From assembly GCF_037042905.1 (NCBI RefSeq), contig NC_087247.1:76058420-76122419 (forward strand): a stretch of DNA of 64,000 nt, read 5' to 3'. This DNA comes from Lytechinus pictus (Eukaryota; Echinodermata; Echinoidea; Temnopleuroida; Toxopneustidae). The notes beneath the pieces were generated by a model that saw only the letters and a program-made list of their open reading frames with translations, was not told the DNA's origin and did not search any database. Both the position numbers and the translations under genes were made by a program. Below are positions 22,780 to 34,282 of the stretch, piece after piece. Position 1 is the first letter of the stretch, and each line of letters begins with the position of its first letter.

Positions 22780-23417
22780 GGGATTGCCATGCAATTGTTG
22801 GGATTGTACACAGCGGCACGTAATACACCCATCGGTGCTCTCATGGAGCCTCTTGGCTTTCCATGTGATGCCACTACCGTCTATCATTAATAAAGAAGTT
22901 GACAGGTTGAAGGTTTGGAGGTGTCATAAATATTTACTATTTAGTTAGGTTGTCGTCCCCGATCTGGCGCTAATGCAGTGTCGCACCGGCCGATTACCAG
23001 CATACCTCATCACCAATACTTGTTCCCAAATGTCATGACTAGTCTCTCAGTCACATTTCAATGTCAATATACTCAATGCTTTACAAAATATCGTGATCGC
23101 GAGAACGGCTGTATTTCGGCTTCGATCTCGACGTCGTTGAACTAATCCGTAGACATCGCTTCCCGGATCGCTTGGATTCGCCGTGCGCCTTATGTTGATA
23201 TGGACTGAAGTTAGCAACCAAATCATGCGAACATGTGGCAAACGAACTGCCAGCATGCCGCATGTGAATCTTTTGGTTGCATAACTTCAGTCCATACCAA
23301 CATGACGGCGAGCGGTGAAGCCAAGCGAAGCGATGTTTGACTGAGGATTTGAACGATCGATGTCTTCAAGATCGCAGTCAAAATACAGCTGTTACCGCTC
23401 GCAATATTTGGAAAAGC

Positions 23418-25475
23418 GGCGCTAATGCAGTTTCGCACCGGCCGATTACCAGCATACCTCATCACCAATATCTGTTCCAAATGTCATGACAAGTCTCGCA
23501 GTCACATTTCGATGTCAATATACCCACTGCTTTTCAAAATATCGTGATCGGGAACAGCTGTATTTCGGCTTCGATCTTGACCTCGTTGATCTAATCCGTA
23601 GACATCACTTCGCGGATCACTGGGATTTGCCGTCGCTGTAATGTTGATATGGACTGAATTTAGCAACCAAATAATGCGAGCGAAGCGATGTTTGACTGAG
23701 GATTCGAACGATCGATGTCTTCGAGATCGCAGTCGAAATACAGCCGTTACCCCTCGCAATATTTGGGAAAGCAGTGGGTATATTAGTATTGACATCAGCG
23801 GCGTAACAGGGGTCGGTGGCCAGGGGGGGCAAGAGCCAAAAATTTCCCGGTTATATCATGGAACAGGCAATGGCGTCATAAGGCAAACATTTTGAGGGGG
23901 CGATATGGCGTATCGGGCAAATATATACATATATATATAAGCGAGCGAGCGAAGCGAGCGAGCAAAAATTTTTGACATTTTTATTGCAAAAATCCAATTT
24001 TGTGATAGATTTTGACATAATGTGAAAAAGATGATATCATATTTCACCTCTCTTTCCTTTTTTCTCTCTTTTTTTGTACGCCACGGTGAACAGGATTTTT
24101 GTTATAATTGTGAGCATCAGGGCGAAGCTCTATATGCTCGAGGGGGCCGAGTATGGCGCTTCTGGCAAGAAGTAGCTTAATATAGGTCCCGAGCGAGCGA
24201 AGCGAGCGAGATAAAAAATCACATTTTCATGAGAATCTAACATGAAGATAGATTTTAACGTGATATTCAGAAAAATATAATACACTTTCCTTTCTTTCCT
24301 CATTTTTTTTTGCTTGGTTGTAGAACTTTTGGGGGCCATGGTCCAAACTCATCCATATAACAGTGCTTTATGGGTGGGGTCCAGGGCAGAGCCCCGGAAC
24401 CTCTTGATATCAAAGCCATTTTAAACCTTACAGATGGCCACTTATTTTAATCAAATTGCGTGTATATTTATATATCTTTAACACAACACATAAATTCAAT
24501 ACAGTTGTGTATCGTAATCATCCAAATATTGTGAGGGGCACACCATAGCAAATGTGGGAAAATTTGTGAAAAGTCGCCAGCGAGCGAAGCGAGCCAGAAA
24601 AAAATGGCCTGTTAAAATGAAATTCTAATTATGTGATAGATTTTTACATCATTATAGCAAATATCATGTCATATATTTTTTTTCATTCATCTCATTTCGC
24701 TGCCTCCTTTATTTTCTTTTATTTCCCCTTGGCTGTGGAACCACCCCCCAGTACGCCAGTGCTTCAACGTAAAGCTTAATGCAGGAAGGGTCCATATAGG
24801 GGCCCGTTATAGAACCCATTAAAGGTTACAGAAGAAGAGCCCCCACTGCACGGGGTCTTGACTCTTGGACAGAGCCTTTGGAGATTTAGCAAGTTTATGA
24901 TAGACTTTCATACGACATTATGCTATATACCATCCATTTTTCTTCCCGCTCGTTATCTCAATCCTCGGCAGCCCGGTAGTGTACGTTATCTTGTCCCTAT
25001 TCTTTATTTTCCAATTTAGATTTTGGCTAATTCCATTCTGCCTTTATTTCCCGCTTTTGTTTGCCTTTTTGTCATCTTTAAATTATTTCCCTGTCTTACT
25101 AATCATGCTAATGTATTTGTATATCGGGGCGAATTGTTCTTTCTCATTTGTTCTTTTTCCTTCCTTTTCCCGTTATCTTTACGTTTTCCCTTTTTTATGT
25201 TTTTTCTTAGTTTTCTTTCCCTTTTCCTTTCCCTTTCCCCTTTTTTCTTTCCTTTCCCTTTCCCTTCCCTCCCCCCTTTTTTTCTTTTCCCCGTTTTTTT
25301 TTTATTTTCCCGGTGAGCTCCGCCAGGGGGGGCAGCTTGCCCCCCCTGCCCCCCCGCCTGTTACGCCACTGATTGACATCGAAATGTGAACCAAGAGACT
25401 TGTCATGACATCTGGGAACAAGTATTGGTGATGAGGTATGCTGGTAATCGGCAGATGCGAAACTGCATTAGCGCC
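23418..25475. mobile_element. Foldback element B inserted in A, same family
   Basis: The ends are again GGCGCTAATGCAGTTTCGCA and its complement at 25456-25475. The duplication GGAAAAGC lies at 23410-23417 and 25476-25483. This interrupts A's right arm, which resumes after the second copy (GGAAAAGCAGTGGGTATATT). Its own right arm is interrupted by the hAT-like element at 23796-25371; without it, B is about 470 bp. Confidence 0.85.
23796..25371. mobile_element. hAT-like non-autonomous element inside B
   Basis: The ends CAGCGGCGTAACAGG and CCTGTTACGCCACTG fit the CAGNGGCG termini common in hAT elements. The 8-bp duplication ATTGACAT is at 23788-23795 and 25372-25379. The 1.58-kb body has three spaced blocks with GCGAGCGAAGCGAGCGAG (about 23942, 24191 and 24577), each followed by similar text with calcium-like spacing of about 250-390 bp, and a C/T-rich right part. 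No transposase is visible; open frames in the pyrimidine-rich part are low-complexity. Confidence 0.8.
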
Positions 25476-25602
25476 GGAAAAGCAGTGGGTATATTGACGA
25501 CGAAATGTGACTGAGAGACTTGTCATGACTAGCCTGGAGGCGTCTGGAGAGTAAACTTATTTCTACTATACGTAGGCTTAGCACATAAATATTTATTGGC
25601 TA

Positions 25603-27755
25603 ATGCAAGTATTTTACAATTCACGATTATCATCGGCCGAAGTTTTTTTTTTTTTTAATTGGCACTGCTACGAAGGAGCCAAACACATGACTGAGCACTC
25701 CCCTTACCTGCCCTCCATTCAATCAGAAGGTGCAGAAGAAGTCTTGCTTACTCTCACCTCGCATGATCTTGACACAGCCATTAGGAAACTCAAGCTTCAC
25801 AAAGCCCCAGGCCTCGACAACATAACTTCTGAGCATCTGGTTCATTCAGGTCCAATTTTCCGTCGCCTTCTTCTCCTTCTCCTCCAAAACTCCATCAAAC
25901 TGGCACATCTTCCAGCGTCATTGAAGGAAGCAGTGATCATCCCACTGCACAAAGGAGGGAGCAAACCGGTCAGCGAACCCTCTAGCTACAGAGGCATCTC
26001 CCTGACCCCAACTCTATCAAAGCTCTTGGAAATTGCCCTAAAACCTAAGATTGAGGACTCCTTGGTTGAAGTCAACACACCTGACGAACTTCAGTTTGGA
26101 TTCCAAGCCTCAAAGTCCTGTATTCTCGCTTCACTGACCCTTGAGATGCTTATTGAGCTGAATACATCTCGGAAGAAGCCAACATATCTTGCCCTCTTGG
26201 ATGCTGCTAAAGCTTTTGATTGTGTCTGGCACCCTGGCCTCTTTCAAAAGCTAGCTGACACTCCTATACCACTGGAGGCTCAGTCTACATTGGTGGAAAT
26301 GTACAATGGTGCATCCAGCAGAGTACTATGGAAAGGAGATGCCAGCTGCTCCTTTCCTCTTCAGAAGGGGGTGAGACAAGGAGAAATCCTCTCCCCTCTT
26401 CTCTACAACATCTTTATTGATGGCCTGATTAAGCTGCTAAGAGACAAAGATCTTGGATGCCACTGTCAAAACCTGTATGCTGGGGTAATTGTTCTAGCTG
26501 ATGATGTGGCCCTCATAGCTTCCTCAGCCAAAGAACTTCAATGCATGCTGAATCTCATCCATACCTATGCAACCACATGGAAGTACAAGATCAACCCATC
26601 AAAAAGTGCAATCCTCGTTTTAATGGGCAAGACCACCTCAAGCACACTTGGTACCTGAATGAAGAGGAAGTTCAAGAAGTCAGTCAGCATCCCCATCTTG
26701 GTGTCACCAAATCTTCAACATCTCAAGATCCTGCGCCGAACATCATTGCCAAGGGATATAACTCCATATTCGCTCTGCTAGGTGGTTCGGCTTCAAGAAA
26801 CAACTTCTGGCCTCCAACCATTGCCAAGTTGTGGACAACCTACTGCATTCCTAGGATGCTATATGGCATTGCTGCCATTAGAGTTACCAAGAGGTCCAGG
26901 GATAAGCTAGACTCAGCGCAGGCCCTTCTCTTCAAAAAGTTCCTAGGGCTCCCCAGAAGCACAGCAAACGAGGCAGTCTTTCTCCTTACCGGAATCATCC
27001 CTCTCTCTATGCAGATCGACCTGAACACCTTGATGACTCTCGGGCAACTGGTTACTTTACCAAGCGATAGGTTTGAGCTCAGAATACTTCTAAATGCTCT
27101 CGCTGCCGATGTCCCTTTCATCTCCTACTGGAAGCAGCTAATCGCCAAATACAGCTTGCCTGCCATCCTGTCTGGCTCCCTGAGCTTCGACTACCTCACC
27201 TGGAAAAGACTGTGCCGCCAGGCCATCTTCAAGAAGCACAATGCTGGCCTAGTTGATGCCACTCAGGAGAAGCACACTCTTGCCTTCTGGAAGCAATGTT
27301 CAACGTTTCCAAGCCCTAGCAGTCTATTCCCCCCTGCACTACCTTCACACCTCCGTACTGCTGCAAGACTTCGCTCCCAACTTCTGACAGGCACCTACCT
27401 AACACAACAAAGACTGAAGACCATAGGCAAGTCTCCCAGCGCCACCTGTAGACTTTGCTCAACGGAGGAAGAAAGCTCCACCCACTTCCTTGCTTCCTGC
27501 CCAACCCTCAAACCCCAACGGTCTGTTCTCATTCAACATGTCCTATCTCTAAGCCTCCCTGCTTCAGTTAGCCAAGCCTTCACCTCTGCTCATCCCCTCA
27601 TCCTTGCCACTAATATCTTATTACCCTCCTCGCACCTATCTGTCACTCTTGCTGCCAATGTCATGACCCACTCTCTCAGATACATTCTTAAAATTCATCA
27701 TATTCGTTTAGAGAAATTGCTTCAACACAACAACCAACCTGCGGATAGCCGCTGA
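25603..27755 (+). pseudogene. Reverse transcriptase of a 5'-truncated LINE inside element C
   Basis: Two overlapping frames (25603-26658 and 26541-27755) joined by a frameshift near 26645 encode a LINE reverse transcriptase and its C-terminal region. Visible in order in the first frame: KAPG (residues 67-70), IIPLHKGG, YRGISLTPTLSKLLE, the catalytic-aspartate motif LLDAAKAFD (198-206), GVRQGEILSP (256-265) and LADD (298-301, the catalytic Asp pair; usually F/YADD). The second frame has the thumb-like region and a Cys-rich motif, C303-x2-C306...H315...C320 (CRLCSTEEESSTHFLASC). The APE endonuclease and ORF1 are missing, so the copy is 5'-truncated near 25659. The 3' end is an AAG/AAGAAG repeat at about 27780-27799. 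It belongs to the Jockey/CR1/L2-type group; clade not assigned. Its higher GC content than its surroundings fits recent arrival. Confidence 0.8.
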
Positions 27756-27855
27756 TCCTCGAATACCGGGGGAAGAACAACAAAGAAGAAGAAGAAGATA
27801 TCCTCGCCCTCTCTTATACGCGTCTTGTAACTAGGCTACGAACAAAGAAGGAAAT

Positions 27856-27873
27856 ATGGCGACAAGATCATCT
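27856..27873 (+). CDS. Possible short first exon (MATRSS) with donor site
   Basis: ATGGCGACAAGATCATCT is followed by GTGAGTATCT, a good splice donor. It lies between the LINE 3' end and the right terminus of element C. It may be a captured promoter-proximal exon or chance. No downstream partner was identified. Confidence 0.15.
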
Positions 27874-28246
27874 GTGAGTATCTGCTCATCTTCTCACATG
27901 ATTTTTCTTAATATTTGTATTATTTTTCGTGTAAAAAAAACTTTATAAGTGCCTAATGGGGGGAAATGAACTTCTTTTCCATTTACAAAATTGTGTGATA
28001 AGCAAGTTAAATAAATCAAATATTTTGGAGCAACATTGTTTTCTCCAAAAACTCTCCTTCGTGTGGCCCAATGCCTTGCCGTGCCAGGCGTCATGGGGAG
28101 TAAGCCTACGTATAGTACAAATAATTTTACTCCCAGACGCCTCCAGGCTAGTCATGACATGATTTGGGACCAAGTAAAGTATTGGTGATGAGGTATGCAT
28201 AGCACTGTAATAGGCGAGTGCGAAACTGCATTAGCGCCCCCGATCT

Positions 28247-29974
28247 TGCCTTTCTTGGCAAGGAGGGCTTCGTGAAACGGTTAGCGGACAAGCTAGTAGC
28301 TTACTATATTTGATTTAGTCAAGAAGTTAAGACTTACGACGGTGTTGAAAACCGGGCCCCTGACCTGGCTACAATACAAACATCCTCACCGCCGCCATCA
28401 TTACTAGCCAGCCGTTGGCCGTCCCCGGCCGCGCACGCCGCAGATCAGCGCCCACCGCCCGCGGATTGGGAACAACGCCAGTGCAGTGGCCGTACGGTAT
28501 AGATGATTAAAAAGTCGAAGAAATTTAAGTGCATGCCCCACCAAACTACAAAAAATGGATCTAACTTACTGTTTAGCCTGTTGTGTGAATGTCTAAGAAG
28601 TCGTTATCCAAATCTGATCCATATTCTGTTAGTTTTTGTTGAATTATTGACGGCCTTCTTCATCAAGCTTCAGGTTCAGCTGAGCAGTTACGAAAGTTTT
28701 TTTTCAAATGGCGGAACCTGAAACACGTGTACGTGTGCAAATTACTAGTTAGCCGCAATCCGTGCGTTTGTACGGGGAGGGGGGGGGGGAGGGGTTCTTA
28801 CTTTTTACTTGGCAACCAGTCAATTTGACTATTTTCGCCATCATATATATCATATTATTAACGTTAAGTAATTGAATAAAGTAAAATTCAAATATTTATT
28901 TCTTCTTCCTTTCTTTTCTATGTCTTTTATTTTTTTCTTTCTCTTTATTCCTTTTTTTGATATAAGGATAGGATTTAAAAACATGTCTCACAATTTACAA
29001 CCAGGGCTTTTACTGAAAATATGTTATATAGGCCTACTATTATGCAAGTAGGATGGAGATGACAAAGAAAGAAATTAGGAAAATCACAGCTCCAATCCTA
29101 TATGTATTTTTTTTATTTTATTTATTTTCAAAAACACACATTTTATCCTGTCTTGATGCGATCGAAGGAAAGATCCCTTTATAAGTTTCAAGTAGTAAAA
29201 GAAAATAATATTAGATCAAGTGCTGCAGGGTAGTTTGATAACGGGTGGAAGAGCAAGACAAGCAAATAAAGATACCATTTTGAAGCGAAACATAAGAAAA
29301 GATAATAAACTTTGCCAACTAGGTAAAAAATAATATGACATCGATCGTGACACTTTAAGGATGGAAAATAGTTTGAAAATATATAGATACAAACTTCATA
29401 CAAATTAGAAAAAAAGAAGCAAAATAAACTGGCATCATTATATGTGAACAGAGATACAAGATTGTTCTTGCAATTAAAAACATATTTGCAAACTATATAG
29501 CCTCGCATCATATAGATTGAAAATATACAAATTTATTTGATTTAAAAAGAAATAGATATAAACCAGCCTGGCTAACATATTGCAAGGTTGCAAAGATATA
29601 AACCGGGGATATAAAGCAAAAAATATAGTAGGCCTAAAAATGGAAATTGAATATCCTATTTTTAGTTTAGCCTATTTCACCTGTAAAATAGCAAAAAATA
29701 GTATTAATAGGAGAACAAAAATTGAATTTCATTTGTAAAAATATATTTGTACGAAAACAGGCCCTTTTTACTAAAAAAGTAAATTAAAAAAAAAGATGGG
29801 AAATTGGAAAATGTATTTTCTCGCAACAAAAACTTCAAGGGGCCAGTATCGCATTAAAACTTGGTTATCAAACATGTAAAACAAAATCCTAGATGGTATT
29901 TTAACTGAGATTTGTTTTTTAATCAACATTCAACGCTGAATTTTCTTATGTTAATTGTTATGTGATGAACCTTA
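28247..29974. other. Intergenic: GC-rich patch then AT-rich DNA
   Basis: 28370-28500 is unusually GC- and CpG-rich (GCCGCCATCATT, GGCCGTCCCCGGCCGCGCACG), like a promoter remnant, but no exon could be tied to it. A G-run lies at about 28770. The remainder is AT-rich without genes. Confidence 0.4.
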
Positions 29975-30563
29975 AAGGGATGGTCCGGGCGCTGAAATAT
30001 TTATTCTAAATAAATAGAGTGAAATTCACAAAGCAAAATGCTAACAATTTCATCAAAATCGGATAACAAAATAACGAAGTTTATCAATATTTTGTGAAAA
30101 CAGATATGTGCACATCGTCATGAACTTCATTTGGTGGGCTGATGATGTGACATCCCCATTTTCCTTTTTTAAATGTAAAATATGAAATTATGATTGTTTC
30201 ATTTTTTCAATACATGTGTAAATAATGTGTCTCCATTGTGATGAAATTGCTGCATTAAATAACTAATGCGGTTAATACGTTGTCATTCCAATTGTTTAAG
30301 TTCTTGGTAGAAATATGTTGAATAAACCTAATTTCATATAATGTACAAAAGAACATGGGATATGACATCATCAGCCCACCTAATGAATATTATCATGAGA
30401 CATGCCTAAATAGAACTGTTTCATGGGAATATTGCAAATCCTTAAAATTTAACGTAACTTCGTTATTTGTCATCCGATTTTGATCACATTTTAAGCATTT
30501 TGCTCTGTGAATTTTACTCTATTTATTGAGATATATGAATATCTTTAGCCTTGACCATCCCTT
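29975..30563. mobile_element. MITE with AAGGGATGGTCC ends
   Basis: AAGGGATGGTCCGGGCGCTGA at the left mirrors CCTTGACCATCCCTT at the right. Further inside, AATTTCATCAAAATCGGATAA and TTATTTGTCATCCGATTTTG, and the TGATGATGTGACATC / GATATGACATCATCAGCC blocks, are inverted. TA precedes the left end; the right target base pair is not conserved. A partial relative lies at about 44860-45030. Confidence 0.65.
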
Positions 30564-31329
30564 CCATTATTTTCTTGTATCGTTAGAAAGAGATGGAGTA
30601 GAATAATACGTTCATGCTTATGTTTTTATTCATTACAATATCTATTTGAAATTCAACCCGGCTTCCTCGCAACCAATTAAGCTCTAATTAGGGTGTTAGG
30701 TGTGTCCTGTATATTTTAAAACGTACCCTTTTAAATGTAGTCACTTTTTTATTCTTTATCCTGTTTTTTATGAAAAATAAGTGGCGAACAAACAAAACAA
30801 ATGATAATTGAAATTTAAAAGAGCGCATGAAAGAGAAATAACCCTGAAAACGAACAAAAGTCCTCAAAATATATTAAGTTGCCCATTTTGGAGTCAATAA
30901 TTTTTCGCATTTTTCAGTTCGCGCTTTGCTCCTAGTTTTGATGTAGTACGTATGGTACCCTTTCTCGTAGAAATAGAAGCTATCAAACTTAAAACCTCTG
31001 AGTCTCAGTAGGCATAACCACCCCCCCCCCCTCGCTGATATAGACCTACACAATGGGACTTAGCGTTGGGGGCCACGGACCCCAAAAAAAGTTTCACAAC
31101 AAAGAAAGGAGAAAATAGAGAAAAGGAAAAAAACAGGGTGAAATACAATTTTCAAATAGAGCCTATGTCAAAATCTATAGCTATCACAAAATTAAATTTT
31201 CATATAAAAATTGTACTTTTTAAAATGAATGGTGCCCTTTTAAGCCATATGGCCTCCTTAAAATATAAGACTCAATACGCTACTGACCTCTCCCGAAACT
31301 GAAGGAAAAAGATAAATCCCTCACTGGAA
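30564..31329. other. AT-rich spacer
   Basis: No gene. A C-run at 31020-31031 and A-rich tracts are present. Confidence 0.5.
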
Positions 31330-31935
31330 ATAAAACTTTTTTTAGTCTGTGGTACAAACAGGGCTTCCATGCAAGTACTGAAGGAAACTAAATTTTTCAT
31401 GTACCACAGAAAATACACCATAACGTCTGTGATACAGTTTCAGTCATATTTCTGGGGTGGCTGCATGAGAAGTACCGCAGGAAATTTTGAAAGTACAGCA
31501 CTGGGGTTGCCATAGAATTTTAGAAGTGCCTATAATGAGTCCTGCAGGAAATTTCAAAATTTTCATGTACCACAGAAGTATCAGAGGGTAATTTCCATAG
31601 AAGTGCCTTTAATATGATCGAGTACTGCAGGAAATTTCAAAATGTTCATGTACCACAGAAGTATCACAGGGTTTCCATAGAAGTGCCTTTAATATGAGTA
31701 CTGCAGGAAATTTAAAAAAATTTCATATACCACAGAAGTATCGCAGGATTGCCATAGAAGTACTGCAGGATATTTTAGAATTTTCATGTACAACAGAAGT
31801 ACGACATAATTATCACAGAGTGATACCTCATAACGTCTGTCGTTATTCTGTATACATGTTATGTACAACAGAAGTATCACACTATTACTATGGTATTACC
31901 ATAATATACTATGGTAATGATACCATATAGTATTA
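31330..31935. repeat. Composite minisatellite with GTACTGCAGGAAATTT and GTACCACAGAAGTATC units
   Basis: About six composite units of roughly 60-80 bp contain ATGTACCACAGAAGTATCACAGG, TTTCCATAGAAGTGCCTTTAATATGA and GAGTACTGCAGGAAATTT in order. The array ends in a palindromic TATGGTATTACCATA tract at about 31886-31945. The core words GTACTGCAGGA and GTATCACAGG are shared with the array at 11.6-12.6 kb. Confidence 0.85.
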
Positions 31936-32640
31936 CCATAGTACTGTATGTACTTTTTTACAAAGGATATGTAAGTACGTGGTCCTGTGAGATGATTGGT
32001 TCCAAGTAGTTTCTCTGTATCCTTCTATATCCATCCCAAGATAAGGAATAATATAACATATATAAGTCAGTCCTAGCCTTGATTGGCTATAGTAGTTTAT
32101 GTAATTTCGGGCAAGGAGAAACATTATGGCAGGAAACTCTCTATATATTCCTTTATTTATTTTAATGTAACAGTGGGTTATATTTATGTAATGGTACGTT
32201 ATAAATAGGGGAAGGAAAGTGAATTTGTGCCAGAAGATAGTATAGCTATATACGAAAGAGAGGGAGACGTTTTTCTCAAAGCTGCATGGTATTTTATTGC
32301 GCTTGTGTTGAAATACATGTATATTAAGTGTATTGAAGAGTCATCGTGAAGTCTTTAACCTGTAATAAAATCAAAATCAACTTCTTCCCGCAAGCTTTTA
32401 TAGTCACGGGTATTTCTTTTCGTCAAAAGGCGAGAATAAACTTCAGCTTGGTTCGTGCCCGGGGGGGGGGGGGGGTTCGTGACACGACCCTATATATCAT
32501 GAAATTGGGTATAAAAGAAATTTACCTGTCTTCGATATTTATATATATATATAATAAACACATGTTCACAAGGTTGACTGGAGGTTCATCAAATTTAATT
32601 GCAACTCTGAGTGTCACGCAACCTACGTGAGGTGCGATCT
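31936..32640. other. AT-rich spacer with G-run
   Basis: No gene. A CCC-G14 run at about 32458-32476 resembles ends of the G/C-homopolymer elements, but no partner end was found. Confidence 0.4.
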
Positions 32641-32646
32641 TCAGGC

Positions 32647-32671
32647 ATATATATATATATATATATATATA
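32647..32671. repeat. (AT)n microsatellite
   Basis: About 12 AT units immediately before the first copy of a 172-bp duplicated segment. Confidence 0.95.
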
Positions 32672-32843
32672 TGAACAGACGTGTTTTTCACGACTGTTTC
32701 AGAAACGGATTTTGAATTCTCTTTTTTTGTCACATCATGGGCACTGACGAAGAGTGTGACTTTACCTTTCATTTTTTAGAGCTACGCTCCTTTTAAAATC
32801 TACGATTTTATTTTTACGGCATTTACTAAACCTTTTGTGATTA
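32672..32843. repeat. 172-bp direct repeat, copy 1
   Basis: TGAACAGACGTGTTTTTCAC to CCTTTTGTGATTAT is repeated at 33081-33252 with a T-run length change and about one substitution. The near identity indicates a recent duplication. Confidence 0.95.
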
Positions 32844-33080
32844 TTTTATTCCTTATGCTGAAGCAGACTATTTCTATTTTACTCAGGTACTTTTTACTGC
32901 TAAACTTCGACTGTTGGCGGTGAGGCCCTTTTCAGATTTTCCTGTTTTGGAGCCGGAGATTCGCCATTGTCATCTTGCAGTCTTGGTAACGCGTCTTTAG
33001 ATGCGTCTTTTACAGTGCGCTTCCTCCATCTTCAGCGCATTTATTTCTTTGAAAGGTGAGTATCACAATCCGTATGCTCA

Positions 33081-33252
33081 TGAACAGACGTGTTTTTCAC
33101 GACTGTTTCAGAAACGGATTTTGAATTCTCTTTTTTGTCACATCATGGGCACTGACGAAGAGTGTGACTTTACCTTTCATTTTTTAGAGCTATGCTCCTT
33201 TTAAAATCTACGATTTTATTTTTACGGCATTTACTAAACCTTTTGTGATTAT
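33081..33252. repeat. 172-bp direct repeat, copy 2
   Basis: Nearly identical to 32672-32843. Here an AT tract follows the copy, whereas in copy 1 an AT tract precedes it. Confidence 0.95.
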
Positions 33253-33292
33253 ATATATATATTTATTTTTTATTATCATTGTGGACCTATAC

Positions 33293-33352
33293 CAGTGGCG
33301 TACCTAGGATTTTCCACAGGGGGGGCAAAATCGACCACCCAAAAAATTGACA

Positions 33353-33396
<44 letters not shown>

Positions 33397-33540
33397 TCAA
33401 GCTCGTCAGGGGGCAATAATGGTCTTCAAGCTCGTCAGGGGGGCATAAAAGGTCTTTCAAGCTCGTCAGGGGGAGCAGTGATATGTATTTTGTAAGGGGG
33501 GGCAGAGTGCCCCCCCTGCCCCCCCGTAGGTACGCTAGTG
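33293..33540. mobile_element. hAT-like MITE, 248 bp, with A-run
   Basis: CAGTGGCGTACCTAGGATTT at the left and GTAGGTACGCTAGTG at the right are inverted. The TSD ACCTATAC is perfect (33285-33292 and 33541-33548). Inside are about 33 A and three copies of GTCTTCAAGCTCGTCAGGGG. The same family in opposite orientation is at 34459-34739. Confidence 0.85.
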
Positions 33541-33548
33541 ACCTATAC

Positions 33549-34282
33549 CTTTTGCAAGCAGACTAAATTGAATTCAATCTCTTTTGATTAAAAATGTGGA
33601 TGTCCTTTGCCACTTTTATTCATGTTTTTATGTGAATCTCAAATTTTCTTTGGTATCATCAGAGCTACTAAAAATTTAGAGGTTTTGAGACAGAAAACAA
33701 TTAAATTCATGAAAAATTGACCTAACTCCTTTTGACAAATGAGCTCTTCAGAAGAGTTTTGTTGCAATAGGGGTTAGGTCCACTCAAAGAAAATCATTTT
33801 TTTTAATTCTCCCATATTGCAATATTCTTATGCGAAACTAAATTTTCACGACACCCTCTAAAATGAGAACATGAAATTGGGTATAAAAGAAAACTACCTG
33901 TCTTCATATTTTTAACAATATTCTTTTCCAGAAAAAAATTATGTTTGGACCTAACCCCTTTTGCAACCAAACTGAAATGGACGTAACCGCTTTTGAACAA
34001 AAAAAAAGATTTTTCTTTGCCATTTTAGTTCACTTTTTAATGGGAATGTCAACTTTTCTTGGTATATCATTTTATAGAGCTACTAAAAATCTACACATTG
34101 AGAGAAAAAAAAAATCAAAATTTGATGAAAAATGGACCTAATCCCTTTTGCAAGTGAGCTCTTCGTTTATACATGAAAATAAGGGAATCCATAGAAATGA
34201 GATCAGAGAAAGGTAACATATTCATTTCAATGAACAATGGCATACTTGGTAGGACAGTTATATGGAGATGATGAAATAAGTC
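33549..34282. other. AT-rich spacer
   Basis: No gene. A loosely repeated block (CCTAACCCCTTTTGCAA / GGACCTAATCCCTTTTGCAA) suggests an old tandem duplication of about 200 bp. Confidence 0.4.

Larger units (their letters stand above)
25530..28150. mobile_element. Terminal-inverted-repeat element C inside A, carrying a LINE
   Basis: TAGCCTGGAGGCGTCTGG at the left is exactly mirrored by CCAGACGCCTCCAGGCTA at the right. The inverted similarity extends about 50 bp (to TACTATACGTAGGCTTA). The palindromic 8-bp duplication GTCATGAC flanks it (25522-25529 and 28151-28158). The interior is mostly a LINE reverse transcriptase, and only about 480 bp are the element's own. Near 27856 a short ATG-started segment ends in a GTGAGT donor-like site. 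Confidence 0.8.
22966..28238. mobile_element. Outer foldback element A of a transposon nest
   Basis: The left end GGCGCTAATGCAGTGTCGCA and right end TGCGAAACTGCATTAGCGCC are inverted. The flanking duplication CCCGATCT is perfect (22958-22965 and 28239-28246). Without its insertions the element would be about 580 bp, with a left arm 22966-23215 and a right arm split over 23265-23417, 25484-25529 and 28159-28238. It contains element B and element C. There is no coding capacity of its own. Confidence 0.85.

Noticed and set aside
24979..25389. 136-codon plus-strand frame, hydrophobic, membrane-like
   Set aside because: Phe/Leu/Pro-rich peptide encoded by a C/T-rich low-complexity tract inside a hAT-like element.
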